DNA from: Planctomycetota bacterium | GTDB taxonomy: Bacteria; Planctomycetota; MHYJ01; JACQXL01 | DNA length: 5,593 bases | Direction of reading: 5' to 3' | NCBI GenBank assembly: GCA_016208805.1 | Contig: JACQXL010000234.1 | Coordinates: 1 to 5,593 of the forward strand | In this document: positions 1 through 4,804 of the stretch, one piece after another | How the letters are laid out: every line of letters starts with the position of its first letter | Numbering within the stretch: position 1 is the first letter of the stretch | Notes under the pieces: generated by a model | Databases searched by the model: none | The model's input: only the letters and a program-made list of their open reading frames with translations | Told to the model about the DNA's origin: nothing | Position numbers and translations under genes: made by a program

Positions 1-33
1 ATGGCTCAAGCTCCTGTAGATGTAGCCGCTTGA
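1..33 (+). CDS. Possible 3' end of an upstream gene (partial, unidentified)
   Basis: Frame 1 is open from the first base to a TGA at 31-33 and reads MAQAPVDVAA before the stop. It could be the last ten codons of a gene that begins left of the window. The stretch is too short to identify, and the other two + frames also close soon (frame 2 at 17-19), so nothing proves it is coding. The 67 bases after it are AT-rich and look non-coding. Confidence 0.2.
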   Translation: MAQAPVDVAA

Positions 34-66
34 TTTTGGATACTTATTTATGATTTGCTGTACTTA

Positions 67-94
67 GTCATTCGTCATTAGACATTAGGCATTC
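67..94. repeat. Four tandem degenerate heptamers (consensus GTCATTA)
   Basis: Four 7-bp units stand head to tail just before the first gene: GTCATTC (67-73), GTCATTA (74-80), GACATTA (81-87) and GGCATTC (88-94). They occupy the place where a ribosome binding site would be expected. It is the same style of short-period, drifting repeat seen in the other spacers of this window, and function is unknown. Confidence 0.6.
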
Positions 95-100
95 AATTAT

Positions 101-997
101 ATGTTAATGGCATTATTGAAATTGTTGAGCGCTATAATGCAACGGTTACCACTCAGAACCGCCCTGTTTCTGGGCGATTGCCTGGGTCTATTTGCCTACT
201 ATGCCTTCCCGCGCCGGCGCCGGCATACCCACCAGCATCTCCGGATGGCGCTGGGTAACCAGAAAACACCGGCCGAACTGAAACAAATCGCCGTCCGGAT
301 GGCCAAGAACCTCGGCCGTAATGTGGCCGAATTCCTACGCCTGCCGATGCTGAACGAAAAGAACATTGACGGCTATATTGAGTGGTCCGGCCTGGAAAAC
401 CTCAAGGAAGCGCTGGCCCTAAACCGTGGCGCATTGATGCTGACGGCCCATTTCGGCAACTGGGACCTGGCCGCCGTGGCCTGCGTCCTTAAAGGGTTCC
501 CGGTTAACCTCATCACCAAATACCTGAAGAACGAAACCATAAACCGCTTCTGGCTGGATTACCGCAAGAAAATGAAGGTCAAAGCGCTTTACCGGGCCGG
601 CACGCTCCGGGAGATTGTCCAGTCCCTGCGTGATAACCAGTTGATGGGTTTTGTCCTGGACCAGAACACCAAGCGGGAAGACGGTATCTTTGTCAACTTC
701 TTCGGCCGGCCGGCCTGCACGATTCCGAGTCTGGCTGTGCTGTCCCAGCGGCTCAATGCGCCGGTCGTACCCATCCTGATGGTCCGCCGACCCGGTGGCC
801 GCCATCGCATCTTTATTGAAAAACATCTATTATTCCAGAAACTGCCCGACCAGGACGAGGCCATCCGGCACAATACCCAGATTTATACCGATATCATAGA
901 ACGTTACATCCGCCAATATCCGGACCACTGGATATGGATGCACCGGCGGTGGAAAACGCAACCGAATAACCCGAACCACGAAACCACGAAAGTATAA
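101..997 (+). CDS. Lysophospholipid/lipid A acyltransferase, LpxL/HtrB family
   Basis: This 298-residue protein is a member of the LpxL/HtrB/MsbB (lipid A biosynthesis acyltransferase) family. Known members transfer a fatty acyl chain from acyl-ACP onto an acyl chain of lipid A precursors at the inner face of the cytoplasmic membrane. Visible support: a hydrophobic N-terminal segment (residues about 4-36) followed by a basic patch PRRRR (37-41); the catalytic HX4D motif as HFGNWD (H117, D122); the LDQNT stretch with D187; FFGRPACTIPS (200-210) matching the conserved substrate-site block; and a C-terminal PDHWIWMHRRWKT (274-286), a family hallmark. Length is usual for the family (about 290-310). 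The start at 101 has no clear Shine-Dalgarno; ATG at 107 is an alternative. Residues 293-298 (HETTKV) are encoded by octamer repeat DNA, so the native tail was probably a little different. The acceptor lipid cannot be told from sequence, so no lpxL/lpxM symbol is assigned. Confidence 0.93.
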   Translation: MLMALLKLLSAIMQRLPLRTALFLGDCLGLFAYYAFPRRRRHTHQHLRMALGNQKTPAELKQIAVRMAKNLGRNVAEFLRLPMLNEKNIDGYIEWSGLENLKEALALNRGALMLTAHFGNWDLAAVACVLKGFPVNLITKYLKNETINRFWLDYRKKMKVKALYRAGTLREIVQSLRDNQLMGFVLDQNTKREDGIFVNFFGRPACTIPSLAVLSQRLNAPVVPILMVRRPGGRHRIFIEKHLLFQKLPDQDEAIRHNTQIYTDIIERYIRQYPDHWIWMHRRWKTQPNNPNHETTKV

Positions 998-1007
998 AAA
1001 CACGAAA
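976..1007. repeat. CACGAAA octamer repeats spanning the acyltransferase stop codon
   Basis: Two exact CCACGAAA octamers stand in tandem (976-983, 984-991), and a related ACACGAAA follows at 1000-1007. The first two lie inside the acyltransferase reading frame and encode its last residues; the third is beyond the TAA at 995-997. A weaker echo (GGCACGAAGG) is seen at 5465-5474. Confidence 0.6.
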
Positions 1008-1012
1008 TTATC

Positions 1013-1040
1013 TTGACTTTATCGGCATATCATATATAGA
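1013..1040 (+). promoter_or_regulatory. Putative sigma-70-type promoter for rpmF-plsX
   Basis: TTGACT at 1013-1018 (5 of 6 to the -35 consensus) is followed after 16 nt by TATAGA at 1035-1040 (5 of 6 to the -10 consensus), in an AT-rich spacer. Transcription would start near 1047, about 40 nt before the rpmF start codon, giving rpmF-plsX a promoter separate from the upstream acyltransferase. This is inferred from the match alone. Confidence 0.5.
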
Positions 1041-1067
1041 AAGCGGATTAATCTGCTAAATCCGCTT
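1041..1067. promoter_or_regulatory. Inverted repeat in the rpmF leader
   Basis: AAGCGGAT (1041-1048) is the perfect reverse complement of ATCCGCTT (1060-1067), and T1049-A1059 adds one more pair. This gives a 9-bp stem with a 9-nt loop. It sits directly after the promoter-like -10 box and ends 7 nt before the GGAAAGGA ribosome binding site (1075-1082). No T-run follows, so it does not look like an intrinsic terminator. It could be an operator, or a leader hairpin if transcription begins upstream of it. Confidence 0.4.
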
Positions 1068-1088
1068 ACTGAATGGAAAGGAACATTT

Positions 1089-1265
1089 ATGCCCAATCCA
1101 AAACGAAAGCACTCTAAATCGCGGACGCGCACCCGGCGGGCGCATCATTTCCTGACTGCGCCGTCGCTGTCTCTTTGCCCGCATTGCAAGTCCGAGAAAC
1201 TGGCGCACCGCATCTGCGGCAATTGCGGCTATTACAAGGGCGCGGTTGTCGTAAACCTTGACTAA
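1089..1265 (+). CDS. rpmF: 50S ribosomal protein L32 (bL32)
   Basis: A 58-residue protein beginning MPNPKRKHSKSRTRTRRAHH, the standard bL32 N-terminus (consensus MAVPKRKxSKSRRxxRRxH), so identity is firm despite the short length. A zinc ribbon is intact: C30-x2-C33 (CPHC) and C43-x2-C46 (CGNC), the four-cysteine form rather than the cysteine-free one some bacteria carry. The basic N-terminal half binds 23S rRNA near the peptidyl-transferase side of the large subunit. GGAAAGGA at 1075-1082 is a ribosome binding site 6 nt before the ATG. The stop is 12 nt before plsX; rpmF-plsX is one of the best conserved gene pairs in bacteria, supporting both calls. The DUF177 (YceD) gene that often precedes rpmF is absent here. 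Confidence 0.97.
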   Translation: MPNPKRKHSKSRTRTRRAHHFLTAPSLSLCPHCKSEKLAHRICGNCGYYKGAVVVNLD

Positions 1266-1277
1266 ACCATCAATAAT

Positions 1278-2315
1278 ATGAGAATCGCAATAGACGCAAT
1301 GGGCGGCGACCATGCGCCGGAGCAGGTCGTCAAGGGCACGCTCCAGATTGCGCCGGAACTGCCGGATGCCACGCTGTTACTGGCCGGCACCGAACCGGCT
1401 ATCAGGAAATACCTGCCGCCCAATCCGCCGGCCAATATAAAGATTGTTCCGACCACCGAGGTTATCGGGATGTCCGAACACCCGGTTGACGCCATCCGCA
1501 ATAAACGCGACTCCTCGCTGGTCAAGGCGGCCAAACTGGTCCGGGACAACGAGGCCGATGCATTCATTTCAGCCGGCAATACCGGCGCGGCTGTGGCTTC
1601 AGCCACGATTCTCTGGGGTTTCCTGAGCGGCATCAAGCGGCCCGGTATTGCGGTCCGGTTCCCGACCAAGAAAGGCGTCTCTTACATTATAGATGTCGGC
1701 GCCAATATCTACTGCCACCCTATCCATCTACTCCAATACGGCATTATGACCGCGGTCTATTGCAAATACGTCAACAATATCGCCAATCCCCGGGTCGGAC
1801 TGCTCAATATCGGCGAGGAGGATTCCAAGGGCAACGAACTGGTCCAGGAAACGCTGGCGCTCTACCGCAAGGCGCCGGTTAATTTCATCGGCAATATTGA
1901 AGGCCAGAACCTCTTCAACGGCGACTGCGAGGTCGTGGTCTGCGAAGGGTTCGTCGGCAATGTCATCCTCAAGGCCACTGAGGGATTTGCCGATTTCTTT
2001 ACCAGTACGATTATGGATGCGCTTAAGGGTTTGAACGGGGATGCGGCCGGCTCGGCGATGAACGGACTAAAACCGGCCCTGGATGTCCTTAAGAAGAAAA
2101 CCCAGTATGACGAATACGGCGGCGCGCAACTGATGGGCGTCAACGGTATCTGCATTATCTCGCACGGGCGCTCCAATGCCAAGGCCATCGCCAATGCCAT
2201 CAAGGTGGCCGCCCAGTCCGTCAAGAACCACGTTAATAACGAGATTGTCCAGGAACTCCATAAGACCAAACTGACCTGGCTGGATTTATATAAGAGTTGG
2301 AAAACCCATAGGTAA
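1278..2315 (+). CDS. plsX: Phosphate acyltransferase PlsX (acyl-ACP:phosphate transacylase)
   Basis: PlsX converts acyl-ACP plus inorganic phosphate to acyl-phosphate, the donor used by PlsY for the first acylation of glycerol-3-phosphate; it is a peripheral cytoplasmic-membrane enzyme. The 345 residues fit the usual 330-350. Family blocks in order: MRIAIDAMGGDHAP at the N-terminus, RNKRDSSL (74-81), ISAGNTGA (97-104), DVGAN (139-143), PRVGLLNIGEEDSKGNEL (171-188), NFIGNIEG (202-209), VVVCEGFVGN (219-228), EYGGAQLMGVNG (279-290) and ISHGRSN (294-300). There is no clear Shine-Dalgarno in the 12-nt gap after rpmF, so translation may be coupled to rpmF. fabH, which follows plsX in many genomes, is not next; a repeat element and a lipoprotein gene follow instead. 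Confidence 0.97.
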   Translation: MRIAIDAMGGDHAPEQVVKGTLQIAPELPDATLLLAGTEPAIRKYLPPNPPANIKIVPTTEVIGMSEHPVDAIRNKRDSSLVKAAKLVRDNEADAFISAGNTGAAVASATILWGFLSGIKRPGIAVRFPTKKGVSYIIDVGANIYCHPIHLLQYGIMTAVYCKYVNNIANPRVGLLNIGEEDSKGNELVQETLALYRKAPVNFIGNIEGQNLFNGDCEVVVCEGFVGNVILKATEGFADFFTSTIMDALKGLNGDAAGSAMNGLKPALDVLKKKTQYDEYGGAQLMGVNGICIISHGRSNAKAIANAIKVAAQSVKNHVNNEIVQELHKTKLTWLDLYKSWKTHR

Positions 2316-2325
2316 CATCCTGTAT

Positions 2326-2405
2326 TGTCACCCTGAGCGGAGCGAAGGGTCTATAGATTCTTCGGTCATCCCCCGACGGCCGTCGGGAAACTCCTCAGAA
2401 TGACA
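2326..2405. repeat. 80-bp MITE-like palindromic intergenic repeat
   Basis: The ends are imperfect inverted repeats: TGTCACCCTGAG (2326-2337) and CTCAGAATGACA (2394-2405), whose complement matches at 10 of 12 positions. Inside lie GCGGAGCGAAGGGTCTATAG and then a perfect 16-bp palindrome CCCGACGGCCGTCGGG at 2372-2387. The end motif resembles a TGTCATTCTGAG type of intergenic repeat that I recall from many unrelated bacterial genomes. No open reading frame or transposase is present, so it would be a non-autonomous element. It fills most of the plsX-to-lipoprotein spacer and could form a strong hairpin in RNA; without a T-run it is not a textbook terminator. Confidence 0.65.
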
Positions 2406-2429
2406 AATCGGTTAAGGAGGATTTAGACA

Positions 2430-2840
2430 ATGAAACTATTAAAAGCGCTTAGTATGGCAACTCTTTTGTTTAGTCTATCATTAAGCGGTTGTGCGGCGGC
2501 GCTGTTGGCCGGCGGCGCGGCGGCCGGTATCGGCATTTATAAATATGTCAACGGCGAACTGGAACGCAAATACCCGGCCGGGATGCAGAAATGCTGGCAG
2601 GCATCCGTCGCGGCGATGGAGCAATACCAGTTCACCATTGACTCATCCACCAAGGACGGCATCAGCGGACAACTCAATGCCAAACGGGCCGACGGCACCC
2701 CCATCACTATCGCATTTGAACTTATTTCCGAGAACGTCACCTCACTGCGGGTCCGGGTCGGCTCATTCGGCGACCGGGATGTGGCCGAACGGGTTCACGA
2801 GAAAATAAGAGAAAACTTCGGGATACCGCCGGCTAAATGA
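2430..2840 (+). CDS. Small lipoprotein, DUF3568-like
   Basis: A 136-residue exported lipoprotein of unknown function. Residues 1-20 form a signal peptide (basic MKLLK, then a hydrophobic stretch) ending in the lipobox LSGC with the modified cysteine at C21, so it should be membrane-anchored. An Ala/Gly-rich segment (AALLAGGAAAGIGIYKY, 23-39) follows. The soluble remainder, with YPAGMQKCWQASVAAMEQYQF, a DGISGQLNAKRADGTPI block and a basic C-terminal VRVGSFGDRDVAERVHEKIRENF, has the layout of the DUF3568 family, as far as I recognise it. The start is firm: AAGGAGG at 2414-2420 lies 9 nt before the ATG. The gene is separated from plsX by the 80-bp repeat and converges on glyQ. No enzyme motif is visible and I assign no function. 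Confidence 0.85.
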   Translation: MKLLKALSMATLLFSLSLSGCAAALLAGGAAAGIGIYKYVNGELERKYPAGMQKCWQASVAAMEQYQFTIDSSTKDGISGQLNAKRADGTPITIAFELISENVTSLRVRVGSFGDRDVAERVHEKIRENFGIPPAK

Positions 2841-2842
2841 AG

Positions 2843-2977
2843 TTCCAAACACCAATATCCAAATTCCAAATAAATACCAATCCCGCTGAAGCGGGACCAA
2901 ATTCGAAACAGTTTGGAATATTCGGTCATTGAAATTTGTGGCATTATTTGGAGATTGGTGCTTGGGATTTGGAATTT
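2843..2977. repeat. Long imperfect inverted repeat between the lipoprotein gene and glyQ
   Basis: The convergent spacer is a large imperfect palindrome built from TCCAAAT/CACCAAT words. CACCAATATCCAAAT (2850-2864) is complementary at 14 of 15 positions to ATTTGGAGATTGGTG (2946-2960). Nested inside are a 6-bp GC stem, TCCCGC-TGAA-GCGGGA (2881-2896), and TTCGAAAC/GTTTGGAA (2902-2909 with 2911-2918, one mismatch). Transcripts from either side would fold into a long hairpin, so it may end transcription in both directions, although no clean T-run follows. The right arm overlaps the 3' end of glyQ. Confidence 0.65.
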
Positions 2978-3846
2978 AATAAAGGGTATCCCAGTTTTTC
3001 CCTGAGTTTAAGGTATCCGATAGCGGTTTGTTTGGCGATATTGCGCACCCGGCCGATGTAGAACTGCCGCTGGCTGACCCCGATGGCCCGGCGGGCGTCA
3101 AGCAGGTTAAAGGTGTGCGAGCATTTGAGCACATAATCATAGGCCGGTAACACCAAATCCATCTCCAGCAATCGCTTGGCCTCTTTCTCATACATATCAA
3201 ACAGGTCAAACTGCATCTTGGTGTCGGCCGCCTCAAAGTTATATTTGGAAAACTGGACCTCGTCCTCCTTGTGAATATTGCCATAAGTAACCCCTTTAAC
3301 CCATTCTAAGTCAAAAAGGTTATCCTTCTTCTGGATGAACATTGCAATCCGTTCTAGCCCGTAGGTCAGTTCCAGCGCCACCAGGTCAAGTTCAATCGTG
3401 CCGACCTTCTGGAAATAGGTGAACTGGGTAATCTCCATCCCGTCAATCCAGACCTCCCAGCCCAGCCCGCTGGCGCCCAGCGAAGGCGATTCCCAGTCGT
3501 CCTCAACGAATCGGACATCGTGTTTCTTGAGGTCAACGCCAAGTTCCGTAAGACTCTGGAGATAGATTTTCTGGGCATCATCCGGCGCTGGTTTGATGAT
3601 GACCTGATACTGATAGTAATGCTGGAGCCGGTTGGGGTTATCGCCGTAGCGGCCGTCGGTCGGCCGGCGGGACGGCTCAACATAGGCAACCTTCCAGGGC
3701 TCCGGGCCTAATGTCCTCAAGAATGTGGCCGGGTTGGAAGTACCGGCGCCCTTTTCCACATCATACGGCTGCCAGATGAGACACCCGTATTTGGCCCAGT
3801 AGTTCTCCAACTTAAGTATGATTTCCTGGAAGGTCATAGCCCCCAT
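2944..3846 (-). CDS. glyQ: Glycine--tRNA ligase alpha subunit
   Basis: This is the catalytic alpha subunit of the bacterial alpha2beta2 glycyl-tRNA synthetase, which activates glycine with ATP and charges tRNA-Gly together with GlyS. The 300 residues follow E. coli GlyQ (303) nearly end to end: TFQEIILKLENYWAKYGC (5-22), QPYDVEKGAGTSNPATFLR (26-44), the signature SRRPTDGRYGDNPNRLQHYY (59-78), RFVEDDWESPSLGASGLGWE (112-131), GMEITQFTYFQ (136-146), class II motif 3 TYGLERIAM (161-169) and SHTFNLLDARRAIGVSQRQ (243-261). Two starts are possible, M1 (3846) and M4 (3837). Neither has a good Shine-Dalgarno. The C-terminal NSKSQAPISK (291-300) is translated from the neighbouring repeat. No glyS follows: the downstream gene is on the other strand, so the beta subunit must be encoded elsewhere. 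It lies 73 nt after hdrB and may have its own promoter. Confidence 0.97.
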   Translation of the reverse strand: MGAMTFQEIILKLENYWAKYGCLIWQPYDVEKGAGTSNPATFLRTLGPEPWKVAYVEPSRRPTDGRYGDNPNRLQHYYQYQVIIKPAPDDAQKIYLQSLTELGVDLKKHDVRFVEDDWESPSLGASGLGWEVWIDGMEITQFTYFQKVGTIELDLVALELTYGLERIAMFIQKKDNLFDLEWVKGVTYGNIHKEDEVQFSKYNFEAADTKMQFDLFDMYEKEAKRLLEMDLVLPAYDYVLKCSHTFNLLDARRAIGVSQRQFYIGRVRNIAKQTAIGYLKLREKLGYPLLNSKSQAPISK

Positions 3847-3881
3847 TTAATATTTTCTGGTAACCCTGTCAATTAAATTGA
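3847..3881 (-). promoter_or_regulatory. Putative glyQ promoter with an overlapping 13-bp palindrome
   Basis: In the 73-nt gap after hdrB, a perfect TTGACA box is read on the - strand at 3872-3867. The best nearby -10 candidates are TATTAA (3852-3847, spacing 14) and TAAATG (3849-3844, spacing 17), both weak. Transcription from either would begin at or inside the annotated glyQ start, giving a nearly leaderless message that fits the missing Shine-Dalgarno and could favour M4. A perfect palindrome TCAATT-A-AATTGA (3869-3881) overlaps the -35 box and looks like a possible operator half-site pair. All of this is inferred from short matches. Confidence 0.3.
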
Positions 3882-3919
3882 GATGCCTGCCGGCAAAGTT
3901 AAACCCGATAAACCTAAAA

Positions 3920-4804
3920 CTATACCGTAACAGGTGTCAGATGCTTATGTAACGCCATTTCTTTAGGGCTATAGCCGAAAGCCAGACCCATCAACTGGGT
4001 AAAGTAATAAATTGGAATATTATAGTTGGTATTATATTTGGCATTGATATCTAACTGGCGGGTATCCAGGTTTGCGTGGCAAAGCGGGCAGGCCACGGCA
4101 ATGGCATTAGCGCCGACCTCCTGGGCGTTCTTGAGTATCTTCTGGGTCAGCGTCAAGACCGCATCGGTCTCGCTCAGCGCAAATGCCGTGCCACAGCAAT
4201 CCGTCTTATACGACCAGTCCAGCACATTAATACCGACATTCTCCAGTATCTTATCCATCGTCATCGGGTATTCTATATCGTCAAAACTCACCACCTTGGG
4301 CGGACGGGTCAACAGACAACCGTAATAGCAAACCACCTTGAGGTTATCTAATCCCGCTTGGGGCGGGACTCCACTGTCGCTCCGCTTACGAACGACCTTA
4401 TCCTTGAGTTCTGAGGCCGGCATCTTGGCCATTATTTCCAGCGGATGGAGGGTTTTAATCTTGCCCTGGTATGACGAGCCGATAATCTCTTTGACATCTT
4501 CCCGGAGTTTCTCGTCCTGTTCTATTTCGTGGGTAGCGAATTTAAATCTGGAATAGCAGGCCGCGCAGGGCACGGCCACCTCGGTCGCGCCGGCATATTC
4601 GGCCAGCGCCAGGTTCTTAATCGGCAATGCCACAGACAACAGATGAGACGAACTGTGGGCCGGCGAGGTGCCGCAACAAACCCAGCCCGGCACTTCTTCC
4701 AGTTCCATCCCTAATTTCCTGGCCACGGCCCTGAATGAGGTATCGTATTCCGCGCCGGTGGAATGCAATGAACAACCAGGATAATAAGCGAATTTAGTAT
4801 TCAT
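3920..4804 (-). CDS. hdrB: CoB--CoM heterodisulfide reductase-like subunit B (two CCG domains)
   Basis: HdrB-type proteins carry two cysteine-rich CCG domains (CX31-39CCX35-36CXXC) that hold noncubane [4Fe-4S] clusters and perform disulfide or thiol electron transfer in soluble Hdr complexes. Both domains are complete here: C11, C43-C44, C80 and C83 (CAAC); and C163, C203-C204, C239 and C242 (CPLC). The spacings fit the signature. At 294 residues it is of normal length. Start: ATG at 4804 overlaps the hdrC stop (ATGA), with GGAGAAG (4816-4810) five nt upstream, so translation is coupled. Residues about 141-151 (RSDSGVPPQAG), between the two domains, look like an in-frame repeat insertion. In bacteria without methanogenesis the substrate is not CoB-S-S-CoM and is unknown. 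Other CCG proteins (glycolate oxidase GlcF, LutA, SdhE-like) are less likely because an HdrC-like partner adjoins. Confidence 0.9.
   Translation of the reverse strand: MNTKFAYYPGCSLHSTGAEYDTSFRAVARKLGMELEEVPGWVCCGTSPAHSSSHLLSVALPIKNLALAEYAGATEVAVPCAACYSRFKFATHEIEQDEKLREDVKEIIGSSYQGKIKTLHPLEIMAKMPASELKDKVVRKRSDSGVPPQAGLDNLKVVCYYGCLLTRPPKVVSFDDIEYPMTMDKILENVGINVLDWSYKTDCCGTAFALSETDAVLTLTQKILKNAQEVGANAIAVACPLCHANLDTRQLDINAKYNTNYNIPIYYFTQLMGLAFGYSPKEMALHKHLTPVTV
4352..4384. repeat. 33-bp hairpin module inside hdrB, probable in-frame insertion
   Basis: TCCCGC (4352-4357) pairs with GCGGGA (4363-4368) around TTGGG, followed by CTCCACTGTCGCTCCG. The same TCCCGC...GCGGGAC core occurs in the spacer at 2881-2897, and the complement of 4377-4385 (GCGGAGCGA) occurs in the intergenic repeat at 2337-2345. 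In the - strand frame it encodes RSDSGVPPQAG, which interrupts the expected junction from VVRK to the LDNLKVVCYYGC block of HdrB. Exact edges are uncertain by a few bases. Confidence 0.5.

Noticed and set aside
30..54. Promoter for the acyltransferase (TATGAT at 49-54)
   Set aside because: No -35-like hexamer stands at 15-18 nt upstream, and TTGATT at 30-35 is too close.
213..224. Perfect palindrome GCCGGCGCCGGC inside the acyltransferase gene
   Set aside because: It lies in codons for the conserved-type basic patch (PRRRR), and GCCGG words are frequent throughout these genes, so chance and codon choice explain it.
1862..2269. A 135-codon open frame antisense to plsX, and similar open frames antisense to the acyltransferase, glyQ and the hdr genes
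   Set aside because: They mirror strongly conserved genes on the other strand, have no recognisable domains or ribosome binding sites, and are expected by chance in such codon usage.
2372..2387. Intrinsic terminator after plsX
   Set aside because: The palindrome makes a strong hairpin but is followed by AAACTCC and not by a T-run, and it is better explained as part of the 80-bp repeat.
3847..3919. T-box riboswitch upstream of glyQ
   Set aside because: The gap is only 73 nt and lacks a recognisable T-box core (TGGNACCGCG-like) or a specifier stem-loop.
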